Source: Rhizoctonia solani (taxonomy: Eukaryota > Basidiomycota > Agaricomycetes > Cantharellales > Ceratobasidiaceae). Taken from it: 64,000 nucleotides of DNA. The number at the start of each line of letters is the position of its first letter. The first letter of the stretch is position 1. The notes beneath the pieces were generated by a model that ran no database searches, had not been told where the DNA came from, and saw nothing but the letters and a program-made list of their open reading frames with translations. This document shows, one piece after another, positions 1 to 10,755 of the stretch. The stretch lies in contig NC_057370.1 in NCBI RefSeq assembly GCF_016906535.1, forward strand, positions 3,038,001-3,102,000, written 5' to 3'. The position numbers and the translations under genes are program-made.

Positions 1-82
1 TATTAAACTGAGCACCATAACGGGCGCAAGTGCCTCCTCCAGAATCTACCCTCGTTATCCTTTTCCTGGTACCCGCTAGCGT

Positions 83-1670
83 ATGGCAGGCCGTACGAAT
101 ATTGAGGCCGAGCTGCTGGTTAAGCTCATTGTTGCAGGGCACAAGAGGCTTTTAATTGCCAGGTATTTTGCGAGTAAGCGCCAAAACTTTACAATCCCAA
201 CTCTTTCTCAAAATGTTTTGAGCAGTCGCTTCTCGAACACTGTTATTGTATGACATGATCACGAGTCTTGAACAAGAGATAGCTTACATCTGGAGTAAAC
301 CTTGGTCGTTTATGCGGGGAATATACCATCTGAATCGGATATGGCCTCTCCTTTTGTTGGGGTTAGTTGATCCATTGTTCGTTCCCATCTATTGAAACCC
401 GAACGACAGGACCGTAGCGCGACTACGGCTAGTGCGTAAAGATAGACCTTGGGATAAAGGTTGAGTGAACTGATGTGATTTGAATTTTCTGGGGTAGCGT
501 TTTTTGTCCATTCTCCGCAACCGCAAGTGAGTCAGAGGAGTTTTTGAGTTAATCTGCGCTACACTGACTTCCGATTTGGGAAGACGTAAGCCCGCTTTCC
601 TATAGTACACGCCAGATAACAGGAGCCGTAAAATGCCCTCTCCAAGCTGCAAAACCATTATTGTCGCAAGTTCATATGGGACAACATTAGCTCTGTTATT
701 TCTCACCCGTATGATATCATCCTAGCTATCGTTCAGCATTTTATACTGATGTACCCCAAGCTGTCGTCATTGCTCGGGTGTGGGCATTGTATGGGCGTAG
801 GTATGTATGCATATATTGCTCTTCCTTCAGGGCTATACCGACTCATTACCACAGGAGAGCCATTCTTGGGTAGGTATCAGCACGAGTATATAATACGACA
901 ATAAGGAATCCATTTACCTTTAATAGGTGGCTGCTTTTCGGGCTCGCTGTGGTCGCGGTCTCTGTTGGAGTTACACTCAATATTCAAGCAGAGGTGAGCT
1001 ATCTCAAAAGAAGCGATGTTATACCTAAACTTGATGTATTGCCTTCAGAGGCATATCTATATAAAAAATCCAGGTCGGTCCAGTAAGCCAATAGTGTTCA
1101 AAATATGACATTCATAAATTTCAGCACCCGAATTGATTTCTGGCTGCCTGGTACGATTCAGTTCGACCGCGTGGGTTCCGTATGTACTAGCTCTTCTCTA
1201 CGAGTCTATAATATTCGGTATGACGCTATGGAAGACTTGGGCGCTCAAGGCTCGATTCGGATCGAGGACACTTACATCTCAATTGCTTAGAGAGTAAGTT
1301 CCAGGGAAAACCTCCCCATATCGGTGCAATACAATACTAAAAGCTACCCCAGCGGCTCGTTGTATTATATCGTGGTTCTCGTAGTTTTGACGCTCTGTTC
1401 CCTTGGGACGCAGATCGAAGAATTCAAAGCTGCCGCACTTGCATCTGGGTGTGTTTTTCACGAGCACCACTGTTATTCACATAGTGACGAGCCAAACAAC
1501 CCATCAGATTTATTGTTGCTATGAACAGCATAATGTGCAACCGGATGATTTTGTCGATGCATGCATTTAATGAAGAGACAAAGCTGTGTGTAGATATGCC
1601 ACCAGCTACAATGGTCTCAAAGAGGGCTGTTCGTAACAACAAATCCAATCAAGCTCAGGACCTTGTTTGA
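83..1670 (+). CDS. DUF6533-family seven-helix membrane protein
   Basis: A fragmented multi-exon gene for a fungal polytopic membrane protein of unknown function. The start at 83 opens with MAGRTNIEAELL. The next exon (about 224-350) reads LLLYDMITSLEQEIAYIW, the diagnostic first part of the DUF6533 domain, followed by KPWSFMRGIYHLNR. Later exons give VVIARVWALYGR (before 790), RWLLFGLAVVAVSVGVTL (from about 925), a helix ending in ALLYESIIFGMTLWK (about 1190-1235), SLYYIVVLVVLTLCSL (about 1360-1410) and a soluble tail ending AQDLV before TGA at 1668-1670. Segment order and length match the family. The exon 1/2 phase does not join cleanly, so a one-base error is possible there. Family function is unknown; a receptor-like role is only a guess. 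Confidence 0.72.
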
Positions 1671-2167
1671 TGTATGGCATCGATATGTGTTTTGATGTTA
1701 GCGGGGAATAGACAAAGTAGTTGGTCCTCCGTGTAGGAGCTAATGAAACTTACCTCTTGTCGCAGGTGGGACCTCGTGTAGAACATCCATCAATCTACAT
1801 TGATAGGATAAATGGCCACCGCCCATCCGGTCTCGAACTGGTTAAAGGGAATCATTACCCCTAGACATACCAGGCTGTGCACTTTCAATTGTGAATTACA
1901 CGCTGTTCTAGAATTCTGATGGCCACTCACTTCTCCTTTTTTGGAAAGACGTTTGATAAACCCTCTCGGTGGTGCTTTTCTGCGGGTACGAGTATATACA
2001 GTACGCTGATGGCCCGACACTGGACTGCATAAAACCCCCCTACATTTCAGCCTTGAAATCTTTTCCTTTCCCCCGCCACAGGCTGAGGCTGCTTACTGAG
2101 CGTGATTGGACACCGGATAATTGCCAGCCACTGACGGTAACCCGTGATTATTCCCACATCCAACCTC
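1671..2167. other. Spacer between DUF6533 gene and F-box-like copy 1
   Basis: I see no credible coding here. It separates two plus-strand genes, so it should hold the terminator of the first and the promoter of the second. Long ORFs on both strands overlap each other and match nothing I know. Confidence 0.4.
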
Positions 2168-3785
2168 ATGTCCGTTTTCTATCTTCTGCAACATCTAAAG
2201 CACTTTATTGGCTGGGAATCAAGGTACGAGTATTAGCTGATGTTGTTGTTAGTTGTGCTACCCTTTCTTATAGCTCGATCGCTTCCCCAAGTCCTTATGC
2301 CGAACCCAAAGGCGTTGCCAGATGTAGCCTGGAGTCATTCGACCCCCCACCTCTCAACACCAACCTCACACTACCGATCCTCCCCCCTGAGATAGTGGAG
2401 TTGATTGTTCGCCATGCAGCCCAGCCGCTCCAGCCTCCCAGCCACGCGTCTTATAAGGAGTACCTGAAAACAGGAGAAAGCAGTGGAGACGCCTAAACGG
2501 AGTAGTCAGCTCAACAAAATACTACAGACAATTGTTGATCAAAATGTGGTTTTCCGTTGTTGTCCTCCACGAGCCCTCGGACTGGGACCGAGTGATGAGC
2601 CCGGATTGGATGGGCGGCTTAGGGCCTGTAGTTCGGTATGTGTCGTTGTTGGTCATTGTTACAATTAGCTTACGTTGATTCTAGCGTTGTTTTAGCTGCC
2701 AAGGGTGCACTGACGTCGTCCCTACGGAACCGCACAAACACCGAGGTGCTTATGAATTTCAATGGTCTCAGCCGAGTATCCCTGGACTATCACAATGACT
2801 TTCTCAGATCTGGGTCCAATTACCCATATTACCAGCTCATAACAGAACTACCTAGATCTTTGAAAGTTCTCGAAATACTCAATGCTCATGGACCTGACGA
2901 GCACATAATAAAACTCGCATCTCGCTGTTGTCCGGACTTGACGGAACTTCGGCTCGGACGATGCACGATGTTCAACAACCAAAACTGTGTCTGGTGGAAA
3001 GCGCATCCGCTGATCACGACGCATACATGGCAGATAGAGGGGTCGAAGCGTACGCTGTGAGTTGCACTTTTTTTTCCGGATGTGTTGCAAAGCCCACTTA
3101 CCTATCCAACGCCCTAGGCCGCTGTCGGAAACCTCATTGAAAACATGCCCAAGTTGCGAGTGTTGCATATCGGCGTCTATCTAACTCCTATCGAAGCCGT
3201 CTGGGCCCATCGTGTTGACCATCGCAGTTTGCACCCTATAACAGATGTCATGCGCCACGAGAATCCAGAGGGCATTCACAATCACCTTCATCAGGTTGCT
3301 CTTGCCGCTGCTAATGGTGAAGATCCTGAGCCACCTGTCAACTATCACTACCCCCCTCTTGCGAAACAAGAAATCTGGGATGCGCCTTGCTCCGAATGTG
3401 ATAAATACTTCAAGGTACCGGCTGAAAACGCCGAGATGCGCACCGCTTGTGTTTATCTGCCAGGGTCTGGTCACTGCGAACCGTCTCATTTGCGTCCTTC
3501 ACGTCTCCTGGGCGAGTGGGCACGAGCGCCTGGGAGGTTAGGCCGAGGCATAGCGCCGATGGGAAACTTCTTGACGAGGAAGATGCCAGTGAGATGCTCC
3601 CCCAACTTGGACAGGAGAATCCGCCAATCCGGCAGATCAAGGTCGACGCGGGACGAATTCAAGGAGGTGACTTTTTCAAGCGAAAGAGTCTTACGTTTGA
3701 AATCTCGAGTATTGGGAACTCGATTGTTATATCACCGCCTATAAACGAACCCAATATGCCAACAGTCAGTTTTGCGATGGGCTGA
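2168..3785 (+). CDS. F-box-like/LRR-like family protein, copy 1 (frame-broken)
   Basis: First of six copies of one family in the window. A short hydrophobic leader exon (2168-2223, MSVFYLLQHLKHFIGW) is followed by an exon from 2274 with the F-box-like motif LPPEIVELIVRHAA. The middle part has VLEILNAHGPDEH and RLGRCTMFNNQNCVWW and ends at AYAV just before an intron (about 3058). The last part has LHIGVYLTPIEAVWAHRVDH, the Cys pair APCSECDKYF, then RTVSFASFTSPGR and SAWEV. The reading frame must change at about 2470, 2640, 3005 and 3430 to follow the paralogues, so the copy is either a decayed gene or carries sequence errors. F-box proteins normally recruit substrates to SCF ubiquitin ligases; that role is inferred only from the N-terminal motif. 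Confidence 0.6.
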
Positions 3786-4234
3786 GGGTGATAGCGATTA
3801 CTTACCATTCACTTTTTAGATATTTTGACATGATCTCCAAGAATCAAGGAGTTCGCACCATGTGTGGGATAGGCCCCCTATAACGCAACATTAACTCACT
3901 TCGATCACCCACTCGGTCCATTGGCTTGATTATCCGAGACCTGGTGACCTTAACCTGGATAACAGGTCTCGGAAGTAGCGTAGCCAGACAGTGGGTCAGC
4001 TTGATGCTATTTGTACATGAAAAATGTGCTTTCGACTGATATGCCCAGCTAAATTTTATTGTGCCTGTCGTAATTAAACACTGTACCTGGTATATAATTC
4101 TTGCTCTCAATTTGGTGGCATGCATGTGATCAAGCGCCGTGCATATGGTTAGTTTTCTGTCGCATTTTATGTACATGCATATCGTACCCTTCAATTTGAC
4201 ATCATCGTGTGATACAATCGATCCATATTGACTC
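3786..4234. other. Spacer upstream of AIM19-like gene
   Basis: No supported gene. A 134-codon minus-strand ORF across this stretch (3844-4248) has no recognisable domain and overlaps the AIM19-like start region, so I treat it as chance. Confidence 0.4.
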
Positions 4235-4845
4235 ATGACCACCAGCATCGAAGACGTTTTACAGTCAAAACTACGGCCTATTGCGCATTCACCGTAAGTT
4301 AATAGAGCGTTGAATGTCCGCTCATTGGTAAATGACGGTCGTCTCCCAGATGGCCGATTTGGATGTCAGGCGTCCTGTGTAAGTATCTTTGTCCGCCCTT
4401 GGAACCAACCAACAACTGATATATTTGTGTGAAAACACAGTCATGTCTACAGCCGGCCTCAAGTCGGCCGGTCTACCACCTTTGTACCAGCGAATAGGGT
4501 TCCCGTTCATTTTCTTGGGCGCCGGATACGTCTTGAGCACAGGAGATAAGCGCAACGGCAGTGGTATTTCGACAGGTGTGTAGTGATCAAACCCATGACC
4601 ATGCATTTCGGGCTCCTAATCTCTTCTGTGACGGGTATGGTGATATAATAGCATGGTCGGCAACTTACTTGTTTTTAAATGGTCGGAATGCGTTGCGGGC
4701 TAGGACGCCGTCTGCATTAGCGTTGACCGCAGCAGCAACAGCCACGCTGGGACTCTATGGAACCGAATATTTTTATCTCAATAGGAACGATCCTGTCGAA
4801 GCTGTGACATACAAGCCGTCGCCTTATTCTCAACGGGGATTGTAG
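4235..4845 (+). CDS. AIM19: AIM19-family mitochondrial membrane protein
   Basis: A complete small gene of four exons (4235-4293, 4350-4378, 4441-4575, 4652-4845), 417 coding bases and 138 residues, with phases that join without error. The protein has several short hydrophobic segments. The core NGSGISTAWSATYLFLNGR followed by ALTAAATATLGLYGTEYF lines up with the yeast Aim19 pattern (NGAGF..TWSALYL..GGK, then LYGQRF). Aim19 is a mitochondrial protein whose loss alters mitochondrial genome inheritance; its biochemical role is unknown. All introns are GT-AG and short (56-76 bases). The start is the first ATG in frame and gives a family-typical length. It is convergent with the WW-like gene downstream. 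Confidence 0.85.
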
Positions 4846-5233
4846 CTCCGATTGGTTTGTTTTTTTTGCGCCCATCGCTGATATGATTATTCAAAAAATA
4901 CATGGTCATAATCAATGGCGACACTTGTATTCAGTTGGCGCTAGAGCCACCCATTATTCAGTAAATATAGTGATCTATTTCGACTGCCGGTAGGAAGATG
5001 TATTCAAAGAGATCGGAAAAAGGGAAAGACCGATATACAAAGCAACGAAAGCATATCTACAACGGACTATGATGTACATTTAAACGGTTTTCTCAGATAG
5101 CATAGATCAAACCCGATAAAGCATTCCAAGACATGATAAATACGAAACGACGATTGAAAAAAAAAAGAGAAAGGCATTGATTGGCGCATTCAAGTTTCAA
5201 GTATTTTGGTTTACCAGGTGCCCCAGAGTCGAA
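4846..5233. other. Convergent intergenic spacer
   Basis: This stretch lies between the 3' ends of the AIM19-like gene and the minus-strand WW-like gene. It holds A- and T-rich tracts, such as an A-run near 5157-5167, as expected of two terminator regions. No gene is seen. Confidence 0.4.
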
Positions 5234-8200
5234 CTAGACCCGGTGAGCTTGTCTCCGACCACCCCTGTCGATCCGATTCAAGCCGGACTCCGCCAAAGCC
5301 ATTCCCAGACCCACTGTCGCCGCGCACGAAGCTCCTAAGCCAGCGACCCCCAAGCGAGTCTTGGCTCCGCGAATCGTAAGGGTATAGCCCGGTAAAAGGA
5401 TCGTCCACCGTGGCTATAGACAAAAAGTTATTCATAAAGAGATTAAATGGTCAGCATAAACCAGGGCACTATTAGCTGAAAGTTAACGTACACACCTGCC
5501 CGCGCCATGAATACGCTGCAAGCCCGGCAACAAGTGCCGAGCCTGCGTACGCAGAGAGCACGAGCGGCAGAGAGCGCGCGAATGTACGCAGCGCAGACGG
5601 CCGTGGCTCCTGCTCCTCATCATCAGTCCCCTCACCGCCTTCCTTCCCGCTCGAGAACGAGGGTAATCGGAGTCGGACGATTCCGGCGGCTAGACTTCCG
5701 AGCGAGCAGGCAGCTGCAACACCTGCTAGGCGCGCGATATCTTCAAGGTCGGGGATGGCGAGGAACGAGACCGAGGCGCCTAGCATTAGAGCCGACTTGA
5801 AGGCCGTGATTAGCCGGTCATGTTCACATGCCATCGTGCAACCACGCTTACCATCAAATTAGTGCTAGCGTCTGCCACCATCATCCGTTGGCGATCTTCA
5901 CCTTTCCATCCGGTTGCTCCACATAAAGATAGGGGATACCGAGACCGAGCAAGCTCGCAAGTGTCCGCAATGGAACGCCCACAAACGGATTGGCAGCCGC
6001 TCGTCGACGGCGGAGGCGCTCCGATGGGCTCATGACATCCAGGTTTACCGCATCGGCGACCGCGTGCAACTTGGCCAGACGCCATTCCGCTTAAGGCCCG
6101 AGATATATCAGACAAATGTCAAAACTGTGAGACACAAATGATCATACTTACCAGTCCTGACATGGACACGGCAACGGTGCGAGTTTTCAAAACAGCATTG
6201 GCATGAGAGTAGTCGGACGTGACAGACTTGAAGAACTCGAGGACCTCTTGCGACTCTTCGGGCGTAAACGGAGGTTCGACATGAATTACCTCTTTTTCGC
6301 CTCGTTTTTTCTCGGCCAGGAATCGATCTACATGTAATTTAGAATTCATAGTCAGAAAACGCATGTAAAGGGCTAAAGTATATGCGCGCTTATTGCCACT
6401 CACCGTATAGTGCCAAGTTAGCAATTCGATAGCTTCTTGCGTAGCACGAGGATTCACGTCTGCATGTGCGGGTGGTCTCGACGTAAGCCCAATAACGACG
6501 TTCCATTTCGAGATCTATTCCAAAAAGATCAGCCCGAACCCCCCTCGAAAAAAAAGGACATCAATTAATATCAGAGCAACTTACCATGTTCGGCATCTTC
6601 TCCGGTCACAAGCTTGTCCTCCGGTCCTTGGGCTCCGACACGCCGCCTCTTGTGCGATACGTACGTCCAGACCAGCACACACGGCGCTCCGTATCCGAGA
6701 TCGACCGGTTCGGACCCAGCCTCGGACACCTCGTCCCAGCGATCGGCTTTGCTACCGTCAAACAGGCTCTCGCTCGTTCCCGAGGCATGAATCCAAATCT
6801 CCCATCCAGAAGGCAAGTCAATGTCCCGCTCTTGCAAATTCTTATCTACGAACGAGTTGACCCCGCTGTGAGTGACAGGGTCGGACATATCGAGATCCGT
6901 GACGAGCGTGACGGGCTGAGGTGCCGAGGGGGTAGGGATGACCAAAACTTTAGTAGTCGAACCCTCTGCTGCGGGAGTGACGGCACGAGGCTTGGTCCCA
7001 GGGGTATCTTCAAGGTCAATTTCGTCAACCACAAGGCGATGGGCATAGTAAATCTTGCCGCTCGGGAGAGTTTGAGCGACCCATTCGCGCGGGTGCTTTT
7101 CGACGGGGAGTGGGCCACCTACACCACCCAGAGTGCCTAGGCGTGTGGCGAGGCGAGACATGAGGGAGGAGCGGCGGTCCATGTGGGACATGAGGCGCGA
7201 GAGAACGGAAGTATAGACTTCGCGCTCAGGCTGACGTTGAACTTGATCTTGAGATGCTGAAGCACGATGTCGGACTCGGGTAGTAGGTTGGGCCTCGTCC
7301 GTTTCGACAGTCTTGGAAGCTTCGGATTCTTGAATTTCAGCGGCCGGTTCAAGCACTTGGACTTGAGAGAGCATCGAACGCGGACGAGGGCGAGGGCCTG
7401 CGCCGTTGCTGGCAATGGCACGCTCGGTCTCGGGCAACATCATGCGAACAGTCCTGCCGCCTAGTTAGACAAGTTCGGGAGTGCGCAAAGATCAACACTT
7501 ACTTGGGCGTTCTCTTCTCGCTCTCGTACCAATCCTTAAGCTCCGTACCTGCGAGCTTCCTGAGTTCATTCTCCTCTCCTTGTACGCTGGGACTGATCAT
7601 CTCGTGGACAGAGGTGTCGAGAGAGGGCTTGTGTCTGAAAGGAAGATTATCAATACGATGAGAAATCTCAAAACAATCAATGGAGGCTCACCCAGGGTTA
7701 GTAAATTGGAGTCTCTCCTGAACGCTAGCGCCGTCGGGGTCCGCATCACCAAATACACCCATCGTGCTCATCGAACGCTCAAGACGATTTGGGCTCAACT
7801 TTTCCAGGTTGCGAGGGTGGAAGAAAGACTCAGACATAGAGGGAGGCGGAGGAGTAGCGTCGCCCGGGTAGTAAGATTCTTCATGGGGGCGAGGAGGCGT
7901 CGAGATACCTGAAGGAAGGGGTCCTAGGTCAACGGACTCGTTGAGAGCCTGATGGCGAGAAGGTTAAGGTCTGTGAATTTCGAAGGGGTATCAGAGAACT
8001 GGGAGGACCCAGGGCTCGTGGAGGACTTGAAGGTCCTTCGGTTTTCTGGAGTAGAGAACTGGTCAGGATTGAACAACTCCCTCTCGGCCTGTGCGGGAGG
8101 AGTCGTAGGAACCGCGAACTCGGGATACTCAGGCGAAGCCGCACGCGGGGGCGTCGATACCGAGGAGATCCATGTTGGGCGAACCTCCCTTGGCGGGGTG

Positions 8201-9859
8201 TCTACAAAGATTCCTGCGAAGCCACCTTCAGAGGTCGGTTCACTTGGTTACTACAAGTCAGTATCCCAACAAGGTGAAAGAAAGCAAAAGGCTCACAGGG
8301 AGGGCTGCTGTGGTGTATTTTGTTCGGTTCCCTCGGGCGACATGACAAAGGTCCCATTGTGAAGCTCTTGACCATCATGTGTGGCAGAGAGCGGCTTGCG
8401 CTCATCGACAGCTGGAGGAGCGGGGCTCAATAGGAGGGAACTACCGAAAGATGCTGTGAATATACACGTATACCAATGGACTAATGGACATACCCATGTT
8501 CCGCAGTCGTCTCCTCGGGAACATCATCCTTTTCGACCTTGACTCCCGATTCTTGAGTCTCAAGAGAGGCTACTTCAGCCTTGGCTGGGGCATCTTCAAG
8601 CTCCACAACTTGCTCAGCGTTGCTCGGCTCTCGAACGTCTACGGCGCTCGGTGCAATACTGGGGACGACCTCTTCCACCCTGACTTGGACTTGCTTCTCT
8701 TGCTCCACCTTGCCAGCTCCAACATCCTCCTCGGTCTCGTCCTCTTCTTGAGGGGGCTCCAACACGGACCATCCCATTTCTGATCCGACGGCACTTGCTG
8801 CGCGCCTGACGCCAACATGGCCTTGCTCACGCGGCAATGGCTCTCGACCTTGGCTGGATGGCTCACGAGGTTGCTCACGTTCGATCAAAGGCGTCACGGT
8901 TGGCTGCTCACGTTGACTGGTATCTTGATCAGCCTTGTCGCGTGGTTGATCAAGCTCTTCCGCTTTGGGTCCATCGACGATGGGGATATCTGGGGTGTTG
9001 ATGACGTCAGGAGCAGAACTAGGTTGCTCCGAGGGTGCTGGATGAGTGATGGGCGACTCGACAATCTGAGTTGGTAGAGAAGTTGATGTCTCCGCTGCTG
9101 GGGGAGTAAGGACAACGGATGGAGGGGGAGATGGGCCGGGGGACTTGGAAGTTGGGAGGGATCCCGGATGGGTAGCTGCCATGGCTGCCAAGGTCGAGGC
9201 CGCAGATGCGAGTGCTCCAAAAGCCCCGGTTCCTGGGGAACTAGCGGCTCTACTATGACCGGACTTCGGACGAGTGTTATCGGTATCCTTATCTGGACTG
9301 GAAGGCATGATGGGGCTGGTTGCCAAAGGATGGGACAATGTACGTGGGCGAGCCGGAATGGGTACAGTAAGCTTGCCAGGTTCGGACCCAAGTGCTGGTG
9401 TGCCGTCGGGGGCGTCAGGTGAAGAGAATGTACGGATTCGTGTATGGGGGCTGGACGGTGTGGATTCGCCCTTGGACTTGTTCTTCCTCGGACTGCGCGG
9501 GAACGAGAGATTAACAAGCGAGCGCTTGCGTTGGACCTTGTCGGTGGAAGGGGAGGGACTAGCAGGACGAGAGCCCGCAGATCTGCTCAAGCTGTGGGTA
9601 GAGCTGGTAGCTGAATTCGGATTGGTGTGTGAAGGAGTGTGTTCCAACTCTTGTTCGTGCTCTTGTTCGTGTTCGTCATGTTCGTGCTCGTGCTCGCTCT
9701 CGTCGCGGTGGGACTGATTGGAGAGTTTCTCGCCCTCTTCAGAGCCGGTACGGGACTTGACGTTCTTGGAGCTACTTCCCGTCGAATAACAGAAACTACG
9801 CGCTTTCGCATTTTACGCATGCTGTCCCGCAGCTGCAGAGGGGAGCCCGCGTCGGACAT
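5234..9859 (-). CDS. WW-like domain protein with C-terminal membrane segments
   Basis: A long multi-exon gene. The N-terminal part (9859 downward, MSDAGSPLQLRDSMRKMRKR) leads into an acidic His/Glu repeat (HEHEHDEHEQEHEQE, about 9650-9700) and a long Ser/Pro-rich disordered region (to 8481). Then come linkers with ELRKLAGTELKDWYESEKR (about 7500-7560). The exon 7443-6571 carries two degenerate WW-like motifs, EWVAQTLPSGKIYYAH and LPSGWEIWIHASG. Downstream exons hold a helical region (FTPEESQEVLEFFKSV) and hydrophobic segments near AFKSALMLGASVSFLAI, SLPLVLSAYAGSALVAGLAAY and, in the last exon ending at 5234, GVAGLGASCAATVGLGMALA. I infer a membrane-anchored scaffold with a cytosolic WW-like part. 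The frame appears to shift near 9810 and around 7940-8230, so exon joins there are uncertain. Basidiomycetes have similar uncharacterised WW proteins. Confidence 0.7.
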
Positions 9860-10356
9860 GGCTAGTGAAAGAGAGAGATAGGCTGCCTGTCTTGCGTCGA
9901 ACACAAGTATAAATCGACTTTTTGGCTGACAAGGAGAAAGCTCGGCTCCCGAGAGTCGACGTCAATCCTCAAGGTGGAGAAACGAGGGGGACGTGCAGCA
10001 CACTAGATTATTATAGACGTAGCCAAGTGGGCCTCGAGGTGAGCGTGCGAGCCACTCGTGTCTACAGTTATACTCTCTACCCTGAATGCAGGAATATAAA
10101 AAACCCTGACAAGTGACAGGCAAACGGAAAGTCACCGACCGCTCACGTGAGCACTCAAACACGAGGCAAATCGCAAGGGATGAAAGAGAATGGGATTCCA
10201 AGATCGGACAATCCCGCCCAATCGTCTGTTTTTATAACCCTTTGTATAATAGATCTGTGTGTCTCTGTGTGTGAACTACGGGGCGCTCGCTGTTCAGACT
10301 AGCGGAGCCCCCCAAGGGTCCTCCCCCGTAAAGGCTCGGTTCGCGGAACGATCCTC
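9860..10356. promoter_or_regulatory. Upstream region of the WW-like gene
   Basis: This stretch precedes the minus-strand start at 9859. It contains a TATA-like TATAAAT at about 9909-9915 on the plus strand and several CACGTGA/TCACGTGA-like elements (for example around 10142-10150), possible bHLH binding sites. The regulatory role is inferred from position. Confidence 0.3.
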
Positions 10357-10755
10357 ATGTATCCAAAATTCATCACCCCCGGGACACAAAAGATGCGTAT
10401 CTTCCCGACGTCTCCCATTGGACATTGCGGTTACGCCCTCTTGCAATTGGCCTTTCCCGTGAATCCTGCCTCCGGTTTACCATCCCGGAACTCTACAGTA
10501 CTAAGCTCAAGCATGTCGCATATTCTTCGGGACCCTTCCACAGACATAGCCCAGACTCTTGAGACGTGCAAGATCAAGGCACGATGCCGTCATACCTACC
10601 AGGTTTGGGATACTGACTTGCCCCCCTCCGGAGATCATCTTCAGTTCAAGGAGACGATGATCAGAAACTGTGCTGAGGCGGTACTACGCTGGTATTACCG
10701 ACTCTCGTCAAGGGTACCCGATATCGCGCCCGTCGTAGCCTGCATCGGCATCTAA
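10357..10755 (+). CDS. Hypothetical ORF, 132 codons
   Basis: An uninterrupted ATG-to-stop frame that looks less AT-rich than the island that follows it. The product is soluble, with six cysteines and no motif I recognise. It has no detectable introns, paralogue or neighbour that would support a function. It could be a chance frame or the remnant of a longer gene. Confidence 0.2.
   Translation: MYPKFITPGTQKMRIFPTSPIGHCGYALLQLAFPVNPASGLPSRNSTVLSSSMSHILRDPSTDIAQTLETCKIKARCRHTYQVWDTDLPPSGDHLQFKETMIRNCAEAVLRWYYRLSSRVPDIAPVVACIGI

Noticed and set aside
389..706. 105-codon minus-strand ORF near the window start.
   Set aside because: It is antisense to the DUF6533 gene, whose exons are supported by motifs.
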